Both the position numbers and the translations under genes were made by a program. The notes under the pieces were generated by a model that was not told the origin of the DNA, made no database searches, and saw only the letters and a program-made list of their open reading frames with translations. From an uncultured Collinsella sp. (GTDB lineage: Bacteria; Actinomycetota; Coriobacteriia; Coriobacteriales; Coriobacteriaceae), in assembly GCA_902492855.1 (NCBI GenBank), contig CABUMU010000020.1, positions 1-21,523 of the forward strand: 21,523 bases of DNA, in the 5' to 3' direction. Positions 9,286 to 17,176 of this stretch are shown here, piece by piece; position 1 is the stretch's first letter; each line of letters begins with the position of its first letter.

Positions 9286-9771
9286 ATGAGTGCCGCAAGC
9301 AAAAAGAGCAAGACGCAGCAGCTCAAGGAGCGTTGGGAAAACGGTGAGCTCGACTGCGGGGCGATGACGCCCGAGTTTATCAAGGGACTCAGTCCCCGCG
9401 AGCTGGGCATGCTGGGCGAGCTGATCACCATCGACTACTTTAACGAGCGCGGCTACACCTTGCTGGAGCAGGGTTATCGTTGCACCGAGGGCGAGGCCGA
9501 TCTGGTGCTGCTCGATGAGCTCGACGATGTCGTGGTGATGGCCGAGGTCAAGACCAGACGCGTCGCACTGGATTGCAGCACGCGGGTCTTTCCCGAGGAG
9601 GCCGTGGACGCCCAAAAGCAACGCCGCTACCGCCGCATCGCAAGTTGCTATCTCATGGAGCATTATCCGCTCAAGGCGATTCGCTTCGATGCCGTGGGCG
9701 TCACCATTCGCGGCGGACATATCGCCGAGATCGAGCACCAGTACAACGCGTTCGATTGGCAGGTGTCGTGA
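9286..9771 (+). CDS. YraN family (UPF0102) nuclease-fold protein
   Basis: Small protein with a restriction-endonuclease-like fold. The family lies next to DNA-uptake and rnhB genes in many bacteria, but its role is not firmly known. The expected signature is present: Glu45 in MLGELI, GEADLVLL (Glu70, Asp72), and AEVKTRR (Glu87, Lys89), the usual D-ExK nuclease pattern. The 161 residues exceed the usual 115-130 because of about 36 extra N-terminal residues, starting with a Lys/Ser-rich stretch. I chose ATG at 9286 because GGGAAAGGAG ends five bases before it; the frame is open further upstream to a GTG at 9196, without support. The stop overlaps the yifB start by one base (TGATG). Confidence 0.85.
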   Translation: MSAASKKSKTQQLKERWENGELDCGAMTPEFIKGLSPRELGMLGELITIDYFNERGYTLLEQGYRCTEGEADLVLLDELDDVVVMAEVKTRRVALDCSTRVFPEEAVDAQKQRRYRRIASCYLMEHYPLKAIRFDAVGVTIRGGHIAEIEHQYNAFDWQVS

Positions 9772-11294
9772 TGGCGTTCGAGACGTTTGCCGTTCACGCG
9801 GCCTGCATCCGCGGCGTCGAGGCGATTCACGTCACGGTCGAGGTCTCGCTTGCCGGTGGCGTTCCGGGCATCCAGATGCTCGGCATTCCGAGTATGGAGG
9901 TGATGGAGTCACGCGGTCGTATTCGCTGCGCGATGCGCTTCGCCGGGTTCGAGATCCCGCGCTCGGGCATTACCGTTAACCTGGCACCCGGCGATATCCG
10001 CAAGACCGGTAGCGGCTTTGACCTGCCCATCGCCATCGCGGTTCTAGCGGCCGATGGGCAGATTCCCCGTGACAACCTCGATCGCTGCCTTATCGCAGGT
10101 GAGCTTGGTCTGGACGGTACGGTGCTTCCCGTCAAGGGCGAGGTGGCGTTTCAGCTGCTGGCTCGCGACATGGGGCTGTCTTTTATCGCCGGCAGGTCCG
10201 ACCAGCATGTGCCGCTTGCTGGCGTTGACTGCGGATTTATCGATCATTTGTCTCAGCTTGCTCATGGTATGGGCGATGCCGCGCGGCACTACCTGGATTC
10301 TGAGGGCGTCGAGGCGACCTTTGAGCCTGAGCTCGACTATGCCGACGTACTGGGGCAGGAAGTCGCTAAACGCGGCATGGCGCTTGCGGCGGCAGGAGAA
10401 CTCGGCTTGCTCATGATCGGGTCCCCGGGATCGGGCAAGACGATGCTCGCGCGTCGTATGACCGGCATCCTGCCCGAGCTTTCCGTTGAGGATCAACAGG
10501 AGGCGCTGTGCATCCATTCGGTTTTGGGTGAGAACATTGATGGCTTGTTGGCGGGGCACCGGCCCTTCCGCAGTCCCCATCACAGTATTTCAACGGCGGG
10601 CCTCATTGGCGGAGGACGCCCGGTGCACCCAGGTGAGATCAGCCTTGCTCATGGCGGCGTGCTCTTTTTGGACGAGCTTGCCGAGTTTCCCACTGGCGTG
10701 CTGCAGACGCTGCGTCAGCCCATCGAGCACGGCTACGTGAGGATCGTACGCGTCGATGGGGCTTTTACCTTCCCGTCGCGCTTTCAGCTGCTGGCTGCGA
10801 GCAATCCCTGCCCCTGCGGCTTTTTGGGCGATCGCGAGGTACCGTGTCGCTGCTCGGCGGCGATGGTCGAGCGCTATCGGTCTAAACTGCGCGGTCCTTT
10901 GGCCGACCGTATCGACATGATGATCGATGTGACCCGTCCCGACCCTCAAGTGATTATCGAGGGCGCAGAGGGTATGTCGTCGGCCGAGTTACGTGACTAC
11001 GTTGTGCGCGGTCGCGCTTTTCGCGCTTGGCGCGAATCCCGTATGGACGATGCAGATGCCGAGGCCGAGGATGACGAGACGCGGTCCATTGACGGCGTCG
11101 TTTCGACCTTTGAGCTTGATGATGCTGCCGAGAAATGCGTACTCGGCCTATCCAAACGCACGCATCTCACAGGGCGTGGCATCGTGCGCCTGGTTCGCAT
11201 TGCGCGTACGATCGCAGATGTCGCCGAGAGCGAGCAAGTGACGCAGGACCACGTGCTCGAGGCGGCGATGTACCAGGGAAGGAGGGACCAATGA
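9771..11294 (+). CDS. YifB/ComM family magnesium-chelatase-like AAA+ ATPase
   Basis: AAA+ ATPase of the YifB/ComM family. ComM is a helicase that promotes branch migration during natural transformation in Gram-negative bacteria; in Gram-positives the role is inferred. The 507 residues have the N-terminal Lon-protease-like domain (VNLAPGDIRKTGSGFDLPIA, AGELGLDGTV), then the ATPase core: Walker A GSPGSGKT at 217-224, RPFRSPHHSIS, Walker B VLFLDELAEF with Asp301-Glu302, and the Cys cluster NPCPCGFLGDREVPCRC. The C-terminal domain has LSKRTHLTGRG and ARTIADV. An acidic linker (DDADAEAEDDE) precedes it. Length is normal. The start is the ATG overlapping the yraN stop; its own stop overlaps the dprA start, so the trio is translationally coupled. 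Confidence 0.92.
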   Translation: MAFETFAVHAACIRGVEAIHVTVEVSLAGGVPGIQMLGIPSMEVMESRGRIRCAMRFAGFEIPRSGITVNLAPGDIRKTGSGFDLPIAIAVLAADGQIPRDNLDRCLIAGELGLDGTVLPVKGEVAFQLLARDMGLSFIAGRSDQHVPLAGVDCGFIDHLSQLAHGMGDAARHYLDSEGVEATFEPELDYADVLGQEVAKRGMALAAAGELGLLMIGSPGSGKTMLARRMTGILPELSVEDQQEALCIHSVLGENIDGLLAGHRPFRSPHHSISTAGLIGGGRPVHPGEISLAHGGVLFLDELAEFPTGVLQTLRQPIEHGYVRIVRVDGAFTFPSRFQLLAASNPCPCGFLGDREVPCRCSAAMVERYRSKLRGPLADRIDMMIDVTRPDPQVIIEGAEGMSSAELRDYVVRGRAFRAWRESRMDDADAEAEDDETRSIDGVVSTFELDDAAEKCVLGLSKRTHLTGRGIVRLVRIARTIADVAESEQVTQDHVLEAAMYQGRRDQ

Positions 11295-12226
11295 TGGCCG
11301 AGGGGACCTTCGAGCTGCATCCAGGTGATGCGTTGTATCCCGAGAGCGTTTTGGAGCTTTCTGATGTACCCCAGACGCTTTATGTGCGCGGCAACCCCGA
11401 GGTGCTTTCGACGCCCGCGCTCTCCATCATCGGCGCGCGCAAGGCCTCGCCGTATGGTCTTGCCGTGGCAGAGCTTGCGGCAAAAGTAGCGGTTGATGCG
11501 GGGGTGACGGTTGTTTCGGGCGGCGCGGTCGGTTGTGACCAGGCCTCGGGTTGGGCTGCGGTCAACGCCGGCGGCAAACACGTCGCGGTGCTGGGGACGG
11601 GCGCCGACGTGGTCTACCCGCGTTCGAGCGCGGGGCTTATTACTCGCACGCTTGATACGGGCGGCGCGGTCGTGTCGATCTCTCCGTGGGGCATGGGTCC
11701 GCGCAAGTTCGCCTTTCCGCGCCGCAATCGCGTGATCGCGGCCCTGTCGCAAGCCCTCTTTGTATCCGAGGCGGGTATGCCTTCTGGGACGTTTTCTACA
11801 GCCGAGGCTGCTATGGATTTGGGGCGCGAACTTCTTGCCGTGCCGGGGTCGATCCTATCGCCCGAGTCGCGTGGCACGAATTACCTCATTGCGAACGGTG
11901 CCTGCTGCATCGTCGACGAGGAATCTATCGAGATGGCTATCTCACGCATCTACGGAACCCTGCGCTACTCGCGCCCCGATGCTCCCGGTATTGCCGACCT
12001 GGATCCAACGCAGCAGACCGTGATGCATGCGCTCATCGCCTCTCCGCTCAAGGTCGACGACATCGCGGCGCTCGTCTCGCTCGATGCTGTCGGCGTACTC
12101 AAACTCTTGGGTTTGCTTGAACTCGAGGGTCTTATCGAGCGCATGATGGATGGAAGGTATGCGCCCTCCAAGTTTGCCCTTCACGCCCAGACACCCTTCG
12201 GTCACAATGGAAAACGTGTCAATTAG
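11291..12226 (+). CDS. dprA: DNA-processing protein DprA/Smf, divergent
   Basis: DprA binds incoming single-stranded DNA and loads RecA in natural transformation; many non-competent bacteria keep it too. The 311 residues show the Rossmann-like core: SIIGARKASPYG, HVAVLGTGADVVYP, FAFPRRNRVIAALS, VSEAGMPSGTFSTAEAA, LLAVPGS and RGTNYLIANGA. A C-terminal winged-helix (DprA_WH) follows at about residues 240-290. Two usual motifs are altered: the GIDxxAH box reads GCDQASG (residues 81-87), and the ISE(Y/F)P box reads SISPWG. The N-terminal SAM-like domain is absent. The start is ATGATG at 11291 inside the yifB stop, with AAGGAGGG just upstream. Unlike Bacillus, topA does not follow; trmFO begins 14 bases after the stop. 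Confidence 0.9.
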   Translation: MMAEGTFELHPGDALYPESVLELSDVPQTLYVRGNPEVLSTPALSIIGARKASPYGLAVAELAAKVAVDAGVTVVSGGAVGCDQASGWAAVNAGGKHVAVLGTGADVVYPRSSAGLITRTLDTGGAVVSISPWGMGPRKFAFPRRNRVIAALSQALFVSEAGMPSGTFSTAEAAMDLGRELLAVPGSILSPESRGTNYLIANGACCIVDEESIEMAISRIYGTLRYSRPDAPGIADLDPTQQTVMHALIASPLKVDDIAALVSLDAVGVLKLLGLLELEGLIERMMDGRYAPSKFALHAQTPFGHNGKRVN

Positions 12227-12240
12227 AAAGGTGTTTGCAG

Positions 12241-13578
12241 ATGCAGTTCGATCAGGTGACAGTTATCGGTGGCGGTCTGGCGGGTTCGGAGTGCGCGATC
12301 CAGCTGGCAGATCGCGGTTTTGCCGTAAAGCTGTGCGAGATGCGCCCCCAGGTGAGCTCCCCGGCTCACCATACCGATCACCTGGCAGAGCTCGTCTGCT
12401 CGAATTCGTTTAAGTCGACCCGTCCGGATTCCGCGGCTGGTTTGCTGAAGGCCGAGCTTGAGCGCATGGGTTCAGTCCTGCTCGATTGCGCCCATCGCGC
12501 GGCTGTTCCCGCCGGCGGTGCCCTGGCGGTCGACCGCGTCAAATTTTCCGAGCTTGTCGAGGCCGAGGTTGCCGCTCGTCCCAATATCGAGGTCGTGCAC
12601 GGCGAGGTCACGCAGATTCCCGAGGGTCACGTGGTCATTGCCGCGGGCCCGCTGTGTTCACCGGCGCTGAGCGAAGAGGTTATGAAGCTCGTCGGTGGCG
12701 ATGCCCTGGCATTCTTTGATGCGGCGGCGCCGATCGTCGATGCCTCCACGCTCGATATGGACGTGTTGTTCTCGCAGTCGCGCTACGAGGAGCAGGGGGG
12801 CGGCGACTATCTCAACGCTCCGCTCAATAAGGAGGAGTACGAGGCCTTTATCGAGGCGCTTACCACGGCCGACCGCGTGGTGCTCAAAGACTTTGAGGGC
12901 GGCGATCTGTTCCAGGCTTGCCAGCCTGCCGAGGAAGTTGCGCGCACCGGCAAGGACGCCATTCGCTTTGGCGCCATGAAGCCCGTCGGCCTCACCGACC
13001 CGCGTACCGGACGTCGCCCCTGGGCGGCGATTCAGCTGCGTGCCGAGAACAAGGAGAAGACCGCCTATAACCTGGTGGGCTTCCAGACCAACTTGACCTT
13101 TGGCGAGCAGAAGCGCGTCTTCCATATGGTGCCGGGCCTGGAGAACGCTGAGTTCTTCCGCTACGGTGTCATGCACCGCAATACCTTTGTCGACGCCCCT
13201 CACGTGCTCGATAGCACCTTTGCCGTGCCCGGTACCGGCGTGCGCCTGGCCGGTCAGATCACCGGCACCGAGGGGTACATGGAAGCCGTGGCGACAGGTC
13301 TGCTCGCGGCGCTCAACACCTATGCCGAGGCTATCGGTGCCGCGGGCGTCGAGTTGCCGCGTGTGGGCGCCCTGGGTGCGCTCGTGGGCTATGCGACCGA
13401 TCCTGCCACCGTGGGCTATCAGCCTATGCATGTCAACTTTGGCCTGGTGCCGCCACTCGAGGATGGTAAGCGCCGCAGCAAACGCGACCGCTATCAGGCT
13501 TATGCGGATCGCGCCCTCGAGGCCCTTGATGCCTACTTGGCCACGCGCTCCGACTTGTTTGGAGGCGACCGGTCATAG
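12241..13578 (+). CDS. trmFO: Methylenetetrahydrofolate-tRNA-(uracil-5-)-methyltransferase
   Basis: FAD enzyme that makes 5-methyluridine at position 54 of tRNA, using methylenetetrahydrofolate as carbon donor. The 445 residues have the FAD-binding GGGLAGSE at 10-17, CEMRP, the catalytic cysteine motif VCSNSFKS with Cys53, and the second conserved cysteine Cys227 in LFQACQPAEEVA. QLRAENKEKTAYNLVGFQTN and the C-terminal ITGTEGYMEAVATGLLA are also typical. Length is normal. I start at the ATG at 12241, nine bases after AAAGG; a TTG two codons earlier is unlikely. The stop TAG lies inside the proposed start region of the recombinase gene. Confidence 0.95.
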   Translation: MQFDQVTVIGGGLAGSECAIQLADRGFAVKLCEMRPQVSSPAHHTDHLAELVCSNSFKSTRPDSAAGLLKAELERMGSVLLDCAHRAAVPAGGALAVDRVKFSELVEAEVAARPNIEVVHGEVTQIPEGHVVIAAGPLCSPALSEEVMKLVGGDALAFFDAAAPIVDASTLDMDVLFSQSRYEEQGGGDYLNAPLNKEEYEAFIEALTTADRVVLKDFEGGDLFQACQPAEEVARTGKDAIRFGAMKPVGLTDPRTGRRPWAAIQLRAENKEKTAYNLVGFQTNLTFGEQKRVFHMVPGLENAEFFRYGVMHRNTFVDAPHVLDSTFAVPGTGVRLAGQITGTEGYMEAVATGLLAALNTYAEAIGAAGVELPRVGALGALVGYATDPATVGYQPMHVNFGLVPPLEDGKRRSKRDRYQAYADRALEALDAYLATRSDLFGGDRS

Positions 13579-14495
13579 CCTTTGACCTGTACGACACCGT
13601 CGACTCGTTTATCGCCTATATCGCACGTGTTGAGGGACTTTCTCCCAACACGGTGACGGCCTATGGCTCGAGGCTAGAGCGCTTTGCTGTCTGGTGCGAG
13701 CGCGAGAATATTGATGCTTTCGCTGCCGACGTGCGCACCATTCGTCGCTATCTTGCCGAGCTTTCGCGTGAGCAGGTGGCTCCCCGAACGCTTGCGGCGC
13801 ACCTGTCGGCTATCCGATCTCTCTATCGCTGGATGGCTGCCGAGGGGATTGTCGAGGGCGATGCGGTCTCGGCGATCGCATCGCCCAAGCTGCCGCGTGA
13901 CCTGCCGGGCGTCCTTACGACCCAGCAGGTCGAGGCGCTGCTCAAGACGCCTGATAACTCGACGCCCGCGGGACTGCGCGATGCGGCGATGCTCGAGCTG
14001 CTCTATGCCTCGGGTGCTCGTATCTCTGAGCTCGCAGCACTCAATGTGGAGTCTATCGCTTGGTCCGAACGCACGTTGCGCCTGTGGGGCAAGGGGAGCA
14101 AAGAACGTATCGTCCCTCTGTATCGTCGTGCGCTCGAGGTGACGCGTCTCTATATTGAGGAGGGGAGGCCGGAGTTGCTCGCTCAGGCAAAGCGCCGCGA
14201 CCTCGCTACCGGGCCGCATCCGCTGCTTATATCGGCGCGCGGCAATCGCATGAGCGCCGCCATGCTCCGGCGGCGGTTCCATACGCTGGCGACGCTCGCC
14301 GGCATTCCCGCCGACATCGCCCCGCATGCGATGCGCCATACCTTTGCGACCGACTTGCTCGAGGGCGGTGCGGACCTGCGCTCGGTTCAAGAGCTGCTGG
14401 GTCATGCGAGCCTGTCCACGACGCAAATCTACACGCATCTCACGCCCGATCGGCTCAAACGTGCCGTGGCTCAAGCCCATCCCCGCGGCGAATAG
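13575..14495 (+). CDS. Tyrosine recombinase XerC/XerD family, non-canonical start
   Basis: Site-specific recombinase expected to resolve chromosome dimers at dif with a partner Xer protein. Counting from an ATA at 13575, the 306 residues carry all catalytic residues: Arg149 (SGARISEL), Lys173 (GKGSKER), His251 and Arg254 (HAMRH), His277 (LLGHASLS) and Tyr286 (IYTHL). The last four have the same spacing as E. coli XerD. The N-terminal core-binding domain begins DTVDSFIAYIARVEGLSPNT. No ATG, GTG or TTG occurs in this frame between the TGA at 13527 and the GTG at 13653, and starting at 13653 would remove 26 residues including part of that domain. GGAGG at 13561-13565 points to a start at 13572 (GTC) or 13575 (ATA). 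It sits after trmFO, as xerC (codV) does in Bacillus. XerC versus XerD is not resolved. Confidence 0.85.
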   Translation: MAFDLYDTVDSFIAYIARVEGLSPNTVTAYGSRLERFAVWCERENIDAFAADVRTIRRYLAELSREQVAPRTLAAHLSAIRSLYRWMAAEGIVEGDAVSAIASPKLPRDLPGVLTTQQVEALLKTPDNSTPAGLRDAAMLELLYASGARISELAALNVESIAWSERTLRLWGKGSKERIVPLYRRALEVTRLYIEEGRPELLAQAKRRDLATGPHPLLISARGNRMSAAMLRRRFHTLATLAGIPADIAPHAMRHTFATDLLEGGADLRSVQELLGHASLSTTQIYTHLTPDRLKRAVAQAHPRGE

Positions 14496-14544
14496 TGGCT
14501 GGGACGTCCCGCGTCGCACTCAGGTTTGTGGTTTTGATTGCGGG

Positions 14545-14573
14545 TTGGCAGGAAGATGCATTCCTGCTATCAT
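14545..14573 (+). promoter_or_regulatory. Promoter for rpsB-tsf
   Basis: TTGGCA (14545-14550), a 17-base spacer, and TATCAT (14568-14573) with a TGC extended -10 (TGCTATCAT). This is the best promoter match in the window. Start would be near 14580. It fits a strongly expressed ribosomal operon. Confidence 0.75.
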
Positions 14574-14579
14574 TCATCG

Positions 14580-14714
14580 GGTTGCTTCACGGCAACATGT
14601 TTTTATCACGCACGCGCGGCTACTTCATACCGTGGTGCCCGGGCTTTGGTAGCACATGTCCGGGTTGGTTTTGGAGGATGACCCCGCGCGGAGGCAAACC
14701 ACAGGAGGTTTAAC
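14580..14714 (+). promoter_or_regulatory. rpsB 5' leader, about 135 bases, structured
   Basis: The leader opens with GTTGC-TTCACG-GCAAC (14581-14596), followed by a short T-run (14600-14604). Later, CCGGG-type pairing is possible around 14638-14664. AGGAGG before the rpsB ATG is the ribosome-binding site. A long structured leader before S2 is consistent with ribosomal-protein feedback control, but I recognise no known S2-leader consensus. Confidence 0.4.
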
Positions 14715-15419
14715 ATGGCTACCAAGATTAATATCCGCACCCTGCTCGAGGCCCGTCGCTGGAACCCCAAGATGAAGCCGTTCATCTTCGGTGAGCGCAA
14801 CGGCATCTACATCCTCGACCTCAAGCAGACCATCCTCGACGCCGACCAGGCCTACACCTTCGTCAAGAACGTCGCCAAGGGCGGCAACGTGCTGTTCGTC
14901 GGCACCAAGAAACAGGCTCAGGAGGCCGTCAAGAACGCTGCTGAGCGCGCCAACATGCCTTACATCAACCAGCGTTGGCTCGGCGGCATGCTGACCAACT
15001 TCGTCACCATCCGCTCCCGCATCAACCGCATGGAGGAGCTCGAGGCCATGGTCGAGGACGGCCGCATGGCTGTTCTGCCCAAGAAGGAGCAGGCTGTTCT
15101 CGGCAAGGAGCTCACTAAGCTCCAGACCAATCTCGGTGGCGCCCGCGACATGAAGGGTCTGCCCCAGGCTCTCTTCGTCATCGACACCAAGCGCGAGGAG
15201 AACGCCATCAAGGAGGCCCAGCGCCTGAACATCCCCGTCGTCGCCCTGATCGACACCAACTCCGATCCCGACGAGGTCGAGTACGGCATCCCCTGCAACG
15301 ATGACGCTATCTCCGCTGTCACCCTTATGTGCGAGCTCATGGCTGACGCCTGCCTCGCTGGCTCCGGCAAGGAGCAGGTCTCCGAGGCCGAGATGGCCGC
15401 TGAGCCCAAGGCCGAGTAA
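14715..15419 (+). CDS. rpsB: 30S ribosomal protein S2
   Basis: Small-subunit ribosomal protein, needed for late 30S assembly and S1 docking. The 234 residues contain the family signatures LLEARRWNPKMKPFIFGERN, RWLGGMLTNFVTIRSRI and PVVALIDTNSDPDEVEYGIP, plus NDDAISAVTLM near the C terminus, then a short acidic tail. Codon use is strongly biased to C-ending codons, as expected for high expression. ATG is preceded by AGGAGG. A 45-base gap with no terminator leads to tsf, the universal partner gene. Confidence 0.98.
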   Translation: MATKINIRTLLEARRWNPKMKPFIFGERNGIYILDLKQTILDADQAYTFVKNVAKGGNVLFVGTKKQAQEAVKNAAERANMPYINQRWLGGMLTNFVTIRSRINRMEELEAMVEDGRMAVLPKKEQAVLGKELTKLQTNLGGARDMKGLPQALFVIDTKREENAIKEAQRLNIPVVALIDTNSDPDEVEYGIPCNDDAISAVTLMCELMADACLAGSGKEQVSEAEMAAEPKAE

Positions 15420-15464
15420 ATCAGTCTTAGTTAATTCTTTTTCATCTCTTTGAAAGGAACCACA

Positions 15465-16334
15465 ATGGCCCAGATTACCGCCGCTATGGTCAAGCAGCTC
15501 CGCGAGATGACCGACTCCCCGATGATGGAGTGCAAGAAGGCTCTCGTCGAGGCTGACGGCGACATGGACGCCGCTGTCGACGTTCTGCGTAAGAACGGCC
15601 TTGCCAAGGCTGCCAAGAAGGCTGGCCGTGAGACCAACGAGGGCGCTGTCGCCGCGTTCGTCTCCGAGGATGGCAAGACCGGCGCTCTGCTCGAGCTCTC
15701 CTGCGAGACCGACTTCGTTGGCTCTAACGCCAAGTTCACCGGCTTTGCTTCCAAGGTCGCTGAGGTTGTCGCTACCACCGAGCCTGCTGACGTCGACGCT
15801 CTGCTCGAGAAGCCGATGGGCGAGGAGACCGTTTCCTCCGAGCTCACCGAGATGATTCACATCATGGGCGAGAACATGAAGATCTCCCGCTTCGCTGCCC
15901 GCAAGGCTGAGAACGGCGCGCTCGCTTCTTACATCCACATGGGTGGTAAGATCGGCGTCCTCGTCGAGTTCGCTTTCGAGAAGGCCGAGACCGCTCAGGC
16001 TGAGTCCTTCAAGACCTTCGCTCACGACGTTGCCCTTCAGGTTGCCGCCGTCGCCCCGATCTGCGCTACCCGCGATCAGGTTCCGGCCGAGACCGTCGAG
16101 CACGAGAAGCAGATCTACATGGCCCAGGCTGCCGAGTCCGGCAAGCCCGAGGCTATCCAGGAGAAGATGGCTGTCGGCCGTCTGGAGAAGTTCTACAAGC
16201 AGTCCGTGCTCACCGAGCAGGAGTTCATCAAGGACAGCTCCCTCACCATCAAGAAGTACGCTGAGCAGGTCTCCAAGGAGCTCGGCGACACCATTACCGT
16301 CGTTGCCTTTGACCGTCTGGTCCGTGGCGAGTAA
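15465..16334 (+). CDS. tsf: Translation elongation factor Ts
   Basis: Guanine-nucleotide exchange factor for EF-Tu. The 289 residues show the N-terminal UBA-like domain ITAAMVKQLREMTDSPMMEC, then NGLAKAAKKAGRETNEGAVA, the first dimerisation motif ELSCETDFVGSNAKF, and a second core repeat starting near YIHMGGKIGVLVEF. Length is normal. I start at the ATG at 15465, six bases after AAAGGAA; an in-frame TTG at 15450 is less likely. Transcription ends at the strong terminator 23 bases downstream. Confidence 0.98.
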   Translation: MAQITAAMVKQLREMTDSPMMECKKALVEADGDMDAAVDVLRKNGLAKAAKKAGRETNEGAVAAFVSEDGKTGALLELSCETDFVGSNAKFTGFASKVAEVVATTEPADVDALLEKPMGEETVSSELTEMIHIMGENMKISRFAARKAENGALASYIHMGGKIGVLVEFAFEKAETAQAESFKTFAHDVALQVAAVAPICATRDQVPAETVEHEKQIYMAQAAESGKPEAIQEKMAVGRLEKFYKQSVLTEQEFIKDSSLTIKKYAEQVSKELGDTITVVAFDRLVRGE

Positions 16335-16357
16335 ATAAGCTCTTGTAGCTGGTAATG

Positions 16358-16393
16358 AGCAGGCTGTGGGTTTTACTCACAGCCTGCTTTTTC
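16358..16393 (+). terminator. Intrinsic terminator after tsf
   Basis: AGCAGGCTGTG (16358-16368) and CACAGCCTGCT (16378-16388) form a perfect 11-base-pair stem with a 9-base loop, followed by TTTTTC. It marks the end of the rpsB-tsf unit. Confidence 0.95.
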
Positions 16394-16395
16394 AT

Positions 16396-16411
16396 GGCTC
16401 TTATGAGAGCC
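16396..16411. repeat. Short perfect inverted repeat upstream of pyrH
   Basis: GGCTCT-TATG-AGAGCC, a 6-base-pair stem with 4-base loop. It occupies the -35 side of the proposed pyrH promoter, so it may be a protein-binding site; as RNA it could be a minor second hairpin after the tsf terminator. Confidence 0.5.
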
Positions 16412-16413
16412 TT

Positions 16414-16422
16414 TGATATCAT
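16414..16422 (+). promoter_or_regulatory. Candidate extended -10 promoter for pyrH
   Basis: TGATATCAT contains TATCAT at 16417-16422 with TG one base before it. No good -35 box is present at 16-18 bases. The region follows a strong terminator, so a promoter for pyrH-frr-uppS-cdsA-dxr is needed here. Start would be near 16429. Confidence 0.45.
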
Positions 16423-16451
16423 ATTGAGAGTCTAATTAAAGGAGGATCGCT

Positions 16452-17174
16452 TTGTCCGACATCCGATATAAACGCGTGCTTCTTAAGCTTTCCGGCGAAG
16501 CACTCATGGGCGACGGCCAATATGGCATCGACCCCAAGGTTACCGACCATCTTGCCAAGCAGGTCAAGGAGCTGCTCGCCGTTGGCCATGAGGTCGGCGT
16601 CGTTGTCGGCGGCCGTAATATTTTCCGCGGCATGGCCGGCGCTGCCGGTGGCATGGAGCGTGCTCAGGCCGACTACATGGGCATGCTGGCAACCGTTATG
16701 AACGCGCTCGCCCTGCAGGATGCCTTCGAGCACAACGATGTTCCCTGCCGCGTTATGAGCGCTATCCAGATGAACGAGATCTGCGAGCCCTATATTCGCC
16801 GTCGCGCCATCAACCACCTTTCCAAGGGCAACGTTGTTATTTTTGCCGCCGGTTCGGGCAATCCGTACTTTACGACCGACACCGCCGCGGCTCTTCGTGC
16901 GTGCGAGATCGGCGCCGAGATTCTGATTAAAGCCACCAAGGTTGACGGCATCTACGACAAGGATCCCGTCAAGTGCGCCGATGCCGTCCGTTTTGACAAG
17001 ATTACCTATCACGAGGTTCTCGTCCGCGGTCTGCAGGTTATGGATTCCACGGCTACGGCACTGTGCCAGGATAACCGTATGCCGATTTTGGTCCTCAACA
17101 TCGATGGCGAGGACACCGTCAAGCGCGCGCTCGCGGGTGAGCCCGTCGGCACGCTCGTCTATCAGGAGGATTAA
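16452..17174 (+). CDS. pyrH: Uridylate kinase (UMP kinase)
   Basis: Phosphorylates UMP to UDP in pyrimidine nucleotide synthesis; a hexamer of the amino-acid-kinase fold, usually under GTP/UTP allosteric control. The 240 residues include RVLLKLSGEALMGD, the nucleotide-binding VVVGGRNIFRG, the long helix MGMLATVMNALALQDAF, GSGNPYFTTDTAAALRACEI and KATKVDGIYDKDP. It starts with TTG at 16452, supported by AGGAGG at 16440-16445 six bases before. Frr follows two bases after the stop, the usual pair. Confidence 0.97.
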   Translation: MSDIRYKRVLLKLSGEALMGDGQYGIDPKVTDHLAKQVKELLAVGHEVGVVVGGRNIFRGMAGAAGGMERAQADYMGMLATVMNALALQDAFEHNDVPCRVMSAIQMNEICEPYIRRRAINHLSKGNVVIFAAGSGNPYFTTDTAAALRACEIGAEILIKATKVDGIYDKDPVKCADAVRFDKITYHEVLVRGLQVMDSTATALCQDNRMPILVLNIDGEDTVKRALAGEPVGTLVYQED

Positions 17175-17176
17175 GC

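Noticed and set aside
14625..16103. A 492-codon open frame on the - strand under rpsB and tsf, and a similar 442-codon one at 8410-9738
   Set aside because: Same cause: long antisense frames opposite strongly biased genes. There is no ribosome-binding site or recognisable domain, and known genes fill the + strand.
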